Assembly: GCA_913776405.1 (NCBI GenBank)
Contig: CAJYOV010000371.1
Location: 1 to 5,446, forward strand
Source: Pseudobdellovibrionaceae bacterium
GTDB taxonomy: Bacteria; Bdellovibrionota; Bdellovibrionia; Bdellovibrionales; JAMPXM01
DNA length: 5,446 bases
Direction: 5' to 3'
Part shown: positions 1 to 4,688 of the stretch, piece by piece
Position numbering within the stretch: position 1 is the stretch's first letter
How the letters are laid out: every line of letters starts with the position of its first letter
Notes under the pieces: generated by a model
The model's database searches: none
The model's input: the letters and a program-made list of their open reading frames with translations, nothing else
Told to the model about the DNA's origin: nothing
Translations under genes and position numbers: made by a program

Positions 1-97
1 GGAGCCTGGGCACCTTTTCGCTGGCTCGAAACCCGCGCCTGTGCTCGAATTACGCGGGGCTAAAAGTCTTAATCTGAGGGGATGAGGGATTAACATC
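1..97. other. Upstream region of the protease gene, no gene assigned
   Basis: No gene can be assigned here. All three forward frames are open from the window edge and close at 61-63 (TAA), 75-77 (TGA) and 83-85 (TGA), so the tail of a gene starting outside the window could end in any of them, and I cannot choose. The TGA at 83-85 is in frame with the protease ATG and so fixes that start. A GAGGG Shine-Dalgarno sequence lies at 84-88. I see no convincing -35/-10 pair; TAATCT at 70-75 is a poor -10 without a matching -35. Confidence 0.4.
32..58. repeat. Short GC-rich inverted repeat upstream of the protease
   Basis: CCCGCG at 32-37 and CGCGGG at 53-58 are perfect 6-bp complementary arms around a 15-base loop. 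No T-run follows on either strand, so it does not look like a complete intrinsic terminator. It may be a leader hairpin, part of an upstream gene, or chance in GC-rich sequence. Confidence 0.3.
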
Positions 98-1612
98 ATG
101 AAGTTGAAATCACTGCGCGCTGTCGCGCTTTTGGGTTTGCTCGGAGCTGGTATTGCTGCAACTCAAGTTGGCGTTACAGGATCGAAGTCGTCACCAGAGT
201 TGAAAGTTGCAGCGAAGGTAAAGCTCGCACTCAAATCGGAAGCACGAGCGGACGTTCTGGTTTACCTGAAAGAACAAGCGGACCTCACGTCAGCTCACCT
301 CTTTGAAACGAAGGCTGCAAAAGGCATGTTCGTCGTTTCGCAGTTGAAGAAGACAGCGCTCGAATCACAAAAAGATCTCGTCACGTTTCTCGAATCGAAG
401 AACTTGAAGTTCCACCGCTTCTACATCGTAAACATGATCGCGGTCGACGGGGCTGATCTCGAAACGGTTCAAGAACTTTCAGCTCGCTCGGATGTTCGCA
501 CAGTTGCTTACAACGGAGCGGTGCCATTTAACTTCGTCACACCTGAAATCGAGCGCTCATTCTCAGGCACGGGTATCGGCGACAACATCACGTCGACAGG
601 TGCGGCTGATGTTTGGTCACAGTATTCAGCCCGCGGTAAAGGCATCATCGTCGCGGGTCAGGATACCGGCGTTGATTGGACTCACCCCGCGCTCTTGAAA
701 CACTACCTCGGCAATGCGAACGGTTCGACGGATCACTCGTATGCGTGGCATGATTCCGTTCACGCAGGCGCCGGCACAACTGGAAACAAGTGCGGCTACG
801 ATACGAAAGCACCATGCGATGACGATCAACACGGTACGCACACGATGGGTACGATTGTCGGCGATGACGGCAACGGAAACGCAATCGGCATGGCGCCAGA
901 CGCACAATGGATGGCCTGCCGAAACATGGATGCTGGAAACGGCAAACCATCGACTTACATTGAATGCTTCGAGTTCTTCCTCGCGCCTTACCCACAGGGT
1001 CAAGATGCGATGACAGCAGGCGATCCGCTCAAAGCGCCGCATGTGATCAACAACTCTTGGGGCTGTACTGCGGATGAAGGCTGCCAAGGTCAAGAGATCA
1101 ACCCAGTTCTCGAATCCCTCTACCGTGCAGGCATCATGGTCGTGGTTTCGGCTGGTAACGATGGCCCGAGCTGCTCGACGATTCATGAGCAACCGGCGAC
1201 TCTGAGCCCTTATACGCTTTCGGTCGGCGCGCACAACCACCGCGATGGCAAGATCGCAAGCTTCTCGTCGCGTGGTCCTTCGACTCTCGATGGACAAGTC
1301 GGCCCAGACCTCACAGCTCCAGGTGTAAGCGTTCGCTCGGCAATTCCAGGTGGTGGCTACGCAAGCGCAATGTGGAGCGGCACTTCAATGGCAGGCCCAC
1401 ACGTCGCGGGCGCAGTTGCACTTCTCTGGTCCGCGAAGCCGGATTTGATCGGCAAGATCGACGAGACTGCGGCTCTACTTCGTGAGACGGCAACACCGGC
1501 GACATCGACACAGTCTTGTGGTGGCGTTGCGGGCTCGACCGTTCCGAACAACACGTTCGGTTATGGTCTTTTGAACGTGAAGGCTGCGGTAGCAAAAGCG
1601 CTCGCAAACTGA
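98..1612 (+). CDS. Secreted S8 (subtilisin-family) serine protease, bacillopeptidase F type
   Basis: This is a 504-residue exported endopeptidase. A signal peptide covers roughly residues 1-21 (Lys/Arg start, then a Leu/Ala/Gly hydrophobic core). An I9-like propeptide, the intramolecular chaperone/inhibitor of subtilases, follows at about 48-140. The catalytic domain runs from about 165 to 500. The full triad is visible: Asp189 in QDTGVDWTHPAL, His245 in DQHGTHTMG, Ser430 in GTSMAGPHVAG, with oxyanion-hole Asn354 in SAGNDGP. The DTGVDWTHPAL, INNSWG and GTSMAGPHV motifs are closest, from memory, to bacillopeptidase F-type enzymes. Eight cysteines lie in the mature part (232, 240, 274, 290, 323, 329, 359, 474), fitting disulfides outside the cytoplasm. 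The protein ends about 74 residues after the catalytic Ser, so there is no autotransporter or sorting domain. The start is fixed by an in-frame TGA at 83-85 and GAGGG at 84-88. Its substrate is unknown. Confidence 0.95.
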   Translation: MKLKSLRAVALLGLLGAGIAATQVGVTGSKSSPELKVAAKVKLALKSEARADVLVYLKEQADLTSAHLFETKAAKGMFVVSQLKKTALESQKDLVTFLESKNLKFHRFYIVNMIAVDGADLETVQELSARSDVRTVAYNGAVPFNFVTPEIERSFSGTGIGDNITSTGAADVWSQYSARGKGIIVAGQDTGVDWTHPALLKHYLGNANGSTDHSYAWHDSVHAGAGTTGNKCGYDTKAPCDDDQHGTHTMGTIVGDDGNGNAIGMAPDAQWMACRNMDAGNGKPSTYIECFEFFLAPYPQGQDAMTAGDPLKAPHVINNSWGCTADEGCQGQEINPVLESLYRAGIMVVVSAGNDGPSCSTIHEQPATLSPYTLSVGAHNHRDGKIASFSSRGPSTLDGQVGPDLTAPGVSVRSAIPGGGYASAMWSGTSMAGPHVAGAVALLWSAKPDLIGKIDETAALLRETATPATSTQSCGGVAGSTVPNNTFGYGLLNVKAAVAKALAN

Positions 1613-1635
1613 TTTCTGGCAGTGGCCGATCGAGT

Positions 1636-2481
1636 TTAAGAATTCAGCTCGAACAGTTTCATCCCGAGCGGGAAACGTTCGAGCAGGGCTTCGAGTTGTT
1701 TTTGCGCCTGCCCGTTCGCATGCTGAACTTTTTCAGCCAAAATCAATTCGTTCTTCATCGAATGTTCCCACCCGATGAGTTCGGTCACTCGAACCTTATA
1801 ACCACGCGACTCAAGATAAAGCGATCGAATTACGTTGGTCAGGTGTGAGCCGAATTCGCGGCGGTGGATGCCGTGGCGCCAGAGATTCTGCATCTCATCG
1901 CCACCCCGCTTCGGAGCCGCATCGAGAAGGCGCGCCACCTCTGCCTGGCAGCACGGAACGAGCGCGATGAACTTTGCATTCTTCTTCAAAGCAAACGCGA
2001 TCGCTTCATCCGTTGCCGTATCGCAAGCGTGAAGTGCCGTGACGGCCTCGATCGTTTCCGGGAGCTCGGGTGCACTGACCGCCTCTAAAATAGTGGCAGG
2101 CACGAACTCGATGCGATCGAAATGCGAGCGACTTGCGATGAGCTTACACGCCTGAATGAGCTCTTGGCGTTTTTCGATGGCCCAGAGTTTTGTTTCGGGT
2201 CGCTCGCGAAGCCATAGATCGTAGAGCATGAAACCAAGGTAGGACTTGCCTGCACCGAGGTCGGCAACGTTCGTTAGACCCTCTAGATGCGGCGTGATCA
2301 ATTGCACGAGGTGCTGAACTTGCTTGAGCTTACGGCGTGAGTCTTGATTGAGTTTTCCGTCGCGCGTGAGAATGTGCAGCGACTTCAAGAGTTCGGTTGA
2401 CTGACCCGGCCAGAGATCTGCGATCTCCGACTTTGAATCTGGCTTTTTATCTGACTTCGGATTGGACGTGGCTTTCGACAT
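1636..2481 (-). CDS. Predicted class I SAM-dependent methyltransferase (METTL25/RRNAD1-like, Methyltransf_32 type)
   Basis: This is a 281-residue cytoplasmic protein. After a Lys/Ser-rich, probably disordered start (1-22) and a helical segment comes a Rossmann-type SAM-binding motif I at 72-82 (VADLGAGKSYL; Asp74, Gly76, Gly78). The acidic residue after the next strand is probably Glu103 in LWAIEKR. HACDTATDEAI (151-161) and VPCCQAE (175-181), with paired cysteines, resemble the HACG-D-T and CC motifs of the Methyltransf_32 group (METTL25, GSTCD and bacterial relatives). The class fold is clear; the methyl acceptor is unknown. No strong Shine-Dalgarno precedes the ATG. The gene starts 18 bases after the MipA/OmpV stop, so translation by coupling or reinitiation within one transcript is likely. 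It converges on the protease gene with 23 bases between stops. The functional link to the membrane protein upstream is unclear. Confidence 0.82.
   Translation of the reverse strand: MSKATSNPKSDKKPDSKSEIADLWPGQSTELLKSLHILTRDGKLNQDSRRKLKQVQHLVQLITPHLEGLTNVADLGAGKSYLGFMLYDLWLRERPETKLWAIEKRQELIQACKLIASRSHFDRIEFVPATILEAVSAPELPETIEAVTALHACDTATDEAIAFALKKNAKFIALVPCCQAEVARLLDAAPKRGGDEMQNLWRHGIHRREFGSHLTNVIRSLYLESRGYKVRVTELIGWEHSMKNELILAEKVQHANGQAQKQLEALLERFPLGMKLFELNS
1647..1684 (+). terminator. Long imperfect hairpin just past the protease stop
   Basis: GCTCGAAC (1647-1654) pairs perfectly with GTTCGAGC (1677-1684). After one bulged A (1655), GTTTC (1656-1660) pairs with GAAAC (1672-1676), with a further C/G pairing near the loop. 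It begins 35 bases after the protease stop. A loose T-rich stretch (TTGTTTTT) follows several bases later on the + strand, so it could end protease transcription or shield its 3' end. It also lies in the last codons of the convergent methyltransferase gene, so coding constraint is an alternative explanation. The hairpin is seen directly; the terminator role is inferred. Confidence 0.4.
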
Positions 2482-2499
2482 CGGCAGCGAGTCTAGTGA

Positions 2500-3411
2500 C
2501 TATTCGTATTGGACGGTAGCCTTCTCTTCCGATTCGTAAAAGCTCCAAATCCACGCCAAACCGACCGACCCGTTCCAACGCGATTTGACGAGCGGCGACT
2601 CGATATTTCGCGCCCCTTCAACGGTTTCGAGATCGGCTGAAATGAACCAGCGGTGCTTGTTGTTTGGAGACCGCAAACTCAAACCCAAGGTTGCAACCGA
2701 CTCAAGAAGACCTGGCTCAGCGTCGTAGGCGCGTCGGGTGGGTGTCGCCTCAGCTTCTGGCACGTGATAGTAGTAGGACATGAGCCCTCGAGTGGCGAAA
2801 CTTGTGCGAAGGCTCGCGTAAAGGTCCGTTCGTTCAGTGAACGTGTTTGGTCGGGTGTAGACGATCTCGGGCTCGAACACGGTCCCGCGATGATCGATCA
2901 CAAAGATCTCTGGCGACGCAACGACCACACGAACTGAAAAGCCCAGTCGCAACAGGCCACCGTCATCGAATTCGCCAAGCGCAAGACGAATCTTCGGCCC
3001 GCCCTGCCCGATCCATCCAAGGTCTTTCATGCCTGCGCGCGCGCGGTTTTCACTGGCCTTGACTGGGAAGGCGCCGGCACCACTCATACTGATGTCGAAA
3101 GATTTGCCCGTAAATAGCCGAGCGCGCATACCGCGTCGGTCAGACTGAACGATACGACCCCGTACGATCGCAAACGGAAACGGCATGACGTAGAGCTTGT
3201 TTTGGTCTGAACCTGGATAATGAGGAAAGTAGGCCGCGCCGAGCCCAATCCCTAATTCATAAAGGGCTGGTGCTGTGTTGTCAGGCCCAACTGGCGCTGA
3301 TCCTTGTGCGGAAGCGGTTGCGCCCGTTTCGGCGGGCAGATTTGCAGCCGAGGCTAGCCCAGATAGGCTGAGCACGACGGCAAAAAATAAAAAGGATTTC
3401 AGGCTCATCAT
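2500..3411 (-). CDS. MipA/OmpV-family outer-membrane protein
   Basis: This is a 303-residue predicted outer-membrane beta-barrel. The N-terminus is a clean signal peptide (MMSLKSFLFFAVVLSLSG...) with a probable signal peptidase I site after Ala22 (ASA then ANLP). A Pro/Ala/Gly-rich linker follows to about residue 48, then ELGIGLGAAYFPHYPGSDQ (52-70) and FAIVRGRIVQSDRRGMRARLF (80-100), typical of the MipA/OmpV family. Alternating strands continue to the C-terminus. MipA of E. coli links murein hydrolase MltA to a synthase; OmpV of Vibrio is an osmoregulated porin-like protein, so neither role can be assigned here. The C-terminus (SFYESEEKATVQYE) is charged instead of ending in the usual aromatic barrel signal. 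Two ATGs occur in tandem (3411 and 3408), both inside a hairpin. It lies 88 bases after the CsbD-like gene and 18 before the methyltransferase. Confidence 0.85.
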   Translation of the reverse strand: MMSLKSFLFFAVVLSLSGLASAANLPAETGATASAQGSAPVGPDNTAPALYELGIGLGAAYFPHYPGSDQNKLYVMPFPFAIVRGRIVQSDRRGMRARLFTGKSFDISMSGAGAFPVKASENRARAGMKDLGWIGQGGPKIRLALGEFDDGGLLRLGFSVRVVVASPEIFVIDHRGTVFEPEIVYTRPNTFTERTDLYASLRTSFATRGLMSYYYHVPEAEATPTRRAYDAEPGLLESVATLGLSLRSPNNKHRWFISADLETVEGARNIESPLVKSRWNGSVGLAWIWSFYESEEKATVQYE

Positions 3412-3426
3412 TGAACCTGAAATCCT
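3382..3426 (-). terminator. Terminator-like hairpin and T-run enclosing the MipA/OmpV start codon
   Basis: Read on the minus strand, AGGATTTCAGG (3426-3416) and CCTGAAATCCT (3403-3393) are perfect 11-bp complementary arms. After one A/C mismatch, three more pairs (3412-3414 with 3405-3407) close a 4-base loop. The double ATG start and its weak upstream AGG are within the structure. The right arm runs straight into a T-rich stretch (TTTTTATTTTTT, 3393-3382), which encodes the hydrophobic start of the signal peptide. Stem plus T-run is the form of an intrinsic terminator oriented with the gene. It could end readthrough from the CsbD-like gene, attenuate, or block ribosome entry. The structure is seen directly; the function is inferred. 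Confidence 0.55.
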
Positions 3427-3449
3427 AGCAGTTTCTAAAACTTCGTCGA
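3422..3449 (-). promoter_or_regulatory. Candidate extended -10 promoter for the MipA/OmpV gene
   Basis: On the minus strand, TAGGAT (3427-3422) is preceded by TGC (3430-3428), giving an extended -10 (TGN-TANNNT). TCGACG (3449-3444), four of six matches to TTGACA, lies 16 bases upstream. Transcription would begin near 3415-3416, only about five bases before the ATG at 3411, giving an almost leaderless mRNA. Such a transcript lacks the left arm of the hairpin at 3393-3426 and could not form it. This is inferred from consensus matching only. Confidence 0.35.
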
Positions 3450-3499
3450 GCCCGAAAGCGATCCTTCGCTCGAACCCGACCTTTTAAGCGAACCGAAGC

Positions 3500-3772
3500 T
3501 TAGTGCTTTGTCGGCTCTGTTTTCTTTTCTGATGTTTCGCCCGATTCTTTTTCGTGGCTGAGTGCCGCTTGATCGCCTTCGACGATTGCAGCGAGCTCCA
3601 TCAATTTCGTTGCAGCTTCTTCACGAGCAACACCGATCTTGTTTTGAACGAGAGAGATCAAGTCTTGAAGGTTGCCTTTTGTGCCTTCGACTTCTGCGTG
3701 AGAAATGTCGCTCCACGCTTTCATGACTTCCGACTTAATTTCTGTCCACTTCGATGTAATGACGTTTTCCAT
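3500..3772 (-). CDS. CsbD-like small stress-response protein
   Basis: This is a 90-residue soluble, helical, highly charged protein with no signal peptide or membrane segment. Residues 5-60 match the CsbD-family pattern: Trp9, then IKSEVMKAW (12-20), an acidic turn, GTKGNLQDLISLVQNKIG (30-47), and REEAATKL (50-57). Members are short, abundant proteins induced by general stress (sigma-B controlled in Bacillus subtilis); their biochemical role is unknown. Compared with the usual length of about 60-70 residues, there is an extra charged, probably disordered tail (about 64-90, rich in Glu, Lys, Ser and Thr). The start is well supported by GGAGG in TAGGAGGCTCAA just before the ATG. The 181-base upstream region is shared with the divergent response-regulator gene. 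It could read through into the MipA/OmpV gene 88 bases downstream. Confidence 0.75.
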   Translation of the reverse strand: MENVITSKWTEIKSEVMKAWSDISHAEVEGTKGNLQDLISLVQNKIGVAREEAATKLMELAAIVEGDQAALSHEKESGETSEKKTEPTKH

Positions 3773-3829
3773 TTGAGCCTCCTACAGCAATCCCAGACAA
3801 ACTGCCTCAAAGAGAGCCAGATTTCTCAC

Positions 3830-3862
3830 CTCGAAAAAACGAAATGCAGTCAAGATTTCGAG
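3830..3862. repeat. Inverted repeat, possible operator, in the divergent promoter region
   Basis: CTCGAAA (3830-3836) and TTTCGAG (3856-3862) are perfect 7-bp inverted arms with a 19-base spacer. Nested within, CGAAAT (3840-3845) and ATTTCG (3855-3860) form a second 6-bp pair with a 9-base spacer. They overlap the best -35 candidate for the CsbD-like gene (3848-3853). This is the sort of arrangement used by a dimeric regulator, but the TCGAA core is common in this window because of codon use, so chance is possible. Confidence 0.3.
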
Positions 3863-3871
3863 ACATAGGGG

Positions 3872-3895
3872 GCTAACTCGTCGGCAGAGTTAAGC
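3872..3895. repeat. Hairpin-forming inverted repeat in the divergent promoter region
   Basis: TAACTC (3874-3879) and GAGTTA (3887-3892) are perfect 6-bp arms around a 7-base loop. GC (3872-3873) and GC (3894-3895) extend the stem past one bulged A. It lies about 59 bases before the response-regulator ATG and could be an operator or leader hairpin. No T-run follows. Confidence 0.35.
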
Positions 3896-3953
3896 AAACG
3901 TTGTTCGCAGCCCGCCCTCTGGAGCCCCGGGTTGAGTCTTCCGTTAGTAAGGT

Positions 3954-4478
3954 ATGAGCCGTACACTCTTGATCGTCGATGATGAGCCTGACTTACGCGA
4001 ACTTTTAGCCGAGGTTGCCCAACCCTTCGCGACCAAAATCCTTCTCGCTCACGATGGGGAGCATGCGCTTGAAATTTTCGACCGCGAATCGAAGCTGCAG
4101 CCGATCGATGCGATTCTTTCCGACATCAGCATGCCGAGAAAGAATGGCCTCGAACTTCTCTCCGAACTGCGGTTCTTAGGCTTTTACACACCCTTTCTAT
4201 TTCTGACAGGTTTCGGGGACAAAGAAAAAATGGCGGCCGCAATTAAACTCGGCGCCTTCGACTTTTTCGATAAGCCAGCCAACATCAAAGCACTCGGCGT
4301 TCGCCTTGATCAGGCTCTCGACTTCGGTGTTTTACTTCGCTCTCTCAATACGGAAGTCGACTCGCTGATGGGGCTTGCACCAGACAATGTTGAAGATGTC
4401 GAGAAACTGCGCGAAGCCGTCGCCTCCGTGCTTTTGGTGCGTAAACAGCGGCAGGCTTTTTTCAAGCGCACCGGCTAA
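3954..4478 (+). CDS. Orphan response regulator: receiver domain with a C-terminal helical tail
   Basis: This is a 174-residue cytoplasmic CheY-like signalling protein. The receiver domain spans about residues 3-122 with every key residue present: acidic pocket Asp9/Asp10, phosphoacceptor Asp57 in ILSDISMPRKNG, Thr85 in FLFLTG and Lys107 in FFDKPAN. The remaining 50 residues (123-174) are predicted helical and basic at the end (VRKQRQAFFKRTG), with no recognised HTH, GGDEF, EAL or HD-GYP domain. It is therefore probably a single-domain regulator acting by protein contact. No histidine kinase is encoded in the window. The start is fixed by an in-frame TAA at 3948-3950, six bases upstream. There is no usable Shine-Dalgarno sequence (AAGG is only one base from the ATG), suggesting weak or unusual initiation. 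The HRDC gene lies 210 bases downstream on the same strand. Confidence 0.92.
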   Translation: MSRTLLIVDDEPDLRELLAEVAQPFATKILLAHDGEHALEIFDRESKLQPIDAILSDISMPRKNGLELLSELRFLGFYTPFLFLTGFGDKEKMAAAIKLGAFDFFDKPANIKALGVRLDQALDFGVLLRSLNTEVDSLMGLAPDNVEDVEKLREAVASVLLVRKQRQAFFKRTG

Positions 4479-4484
4479 CGCTGT

Positions 4485-4540
4485 CTCCGATCCGCCATAC
4501 ACGCTCCGCCAGACACGCTCCGCCAGACGACATCCGACAG
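4485..4540 (+). repeat. 14-bp tandem repeat array between the response regulator and HRDC genes
   Basis: ACACGCTCCGCCAG occurs twice in perfect tandem (4499-4512 and 4513-4526). It is flanked in the same 14-base phase by degenerate copies at 4485-4498 and 4527-4540, each matching at about 9 of 14 positions. The array starts seven bases after the response-regulator stop. Such arrays arise by slipped-strand duplication, and regularly spaced copies can also be regulator-binding sites. No function is evident. Confidence 0.6.
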
Positions 4541-4543
4541 ACA

Positions 4544-4572
4544 TTCTTCCCGGACGATCGCCGTCCGAAGAA
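4544..4572. repeat. Imperfect hairpin after the 14-bp tandem repeat
   Basis: CGGACG (4551-4556) pairs with CGTCCG (4562-4567) around a 5-base loop (ATCGC). Past a two-base CC bulge, TTCTT (4544-4548) pairs with AAGAA (4568-4572). That gives 11 pairs in total. Neither strand has a T-run after the stem, so it is not a typical intrinsic terminator; it may be an mRNA-stabilising or regulatory structure in the intergenic region. Confidence 0.4.
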
Positions 4573-4641
4573 AAGCGCCTCGATTCAAACTCGCTGGTTT
4601 CAGCCTTGTCTCAAACTTGCAAGCCACGTCGTTCAAACTTT

Positions 4642-4670
4642 GACTCCCGCAGACTGCTTTTGCCGGAGTC
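4642..4670 (+). promoter_or_regulatory. Leader hairpin just upstream of the HRDC gene
   Basis: GACTCC (4642-4647) pairs with GGAGTC (4665-4670). After a C/C mismatch, GCA (4649-4651) pairs with TGC (4661-4663), leaving a 9-base loop. A short pyrimidine stretch (TCTCTTC) follows, then the Shine-Dalgarno AAAGG and the ATG at 4689. It could be a weak terminator for the upstream response regulator or a 5' leader structure of the HRDC gene. The pairing is seen; its role is inferred. Confidence 0.4.
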
Positions 4671-4688
4671 TCTTCAACGAAAGGCTCT

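Larger units (their letters stand above)
3773..3953. promoter_or_regulatory. Divergent intergenic region (CsbD-like gene and response regulator)
   Basis: This 181-base gap must hold the promoters for both divergent genes. On the minus strand TTGACT (3853-3848) is a good -35, but no good -10 sits 16-18 bases downstream, so an alternative sigma factor or another site is possible. The GGAGG for the minus-strand gene lies next to its ATG. On the + strand no Shine-Dalgarno sequence precedes the regulator ATG, and I see no clear -35/-10 pair. Two inverted repeats in it are listed separately. Confidence 0.4.

Noticed and set aside
626..1297. A 223-codon open frame antisense to the protease gene
   Set aside because: It lies entirely opposite a clear S8 protease with all catalytic motifs. 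Its translation is Arg/Val/Ile/Ala-rich without recognisable domains, and no Shine-Dalgarno is evident. It is a shadow of the biased codon use.
1516..1848. A 110-codon + strand open frame across the convergent gene ends
   Set aside because: It overlaps the protease 3' end out of frame and runs antisense to the methyltransferase; there is no ribosome site or family resemblance.
3420..3499. A terminator for the CsbD-like gene in the gap before MipA/OmpV, from AGCGA/TCGCT arms near 3466-3480
   Set aside because: The stem is only 5 bp and no T-run follows on the minus strand; the hairpin at 3393-3426 is far better.
3554..3868. A 104-codon + strand open frame antisense to the CsbD-like gene
   Set aside because: The minus-strand frame has a strong GGAGG and a CsbD-like pattern; this Cys/Phe-rich frame has neither support.
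4485..4572. Possible CRISPR array or mobile-element end from the short repeats
   Set aside because: The units are contiguous 14-mers with no spacers, there are no cas genes or transposase, and no terminal inverted repeats with target-site duplication are visible.
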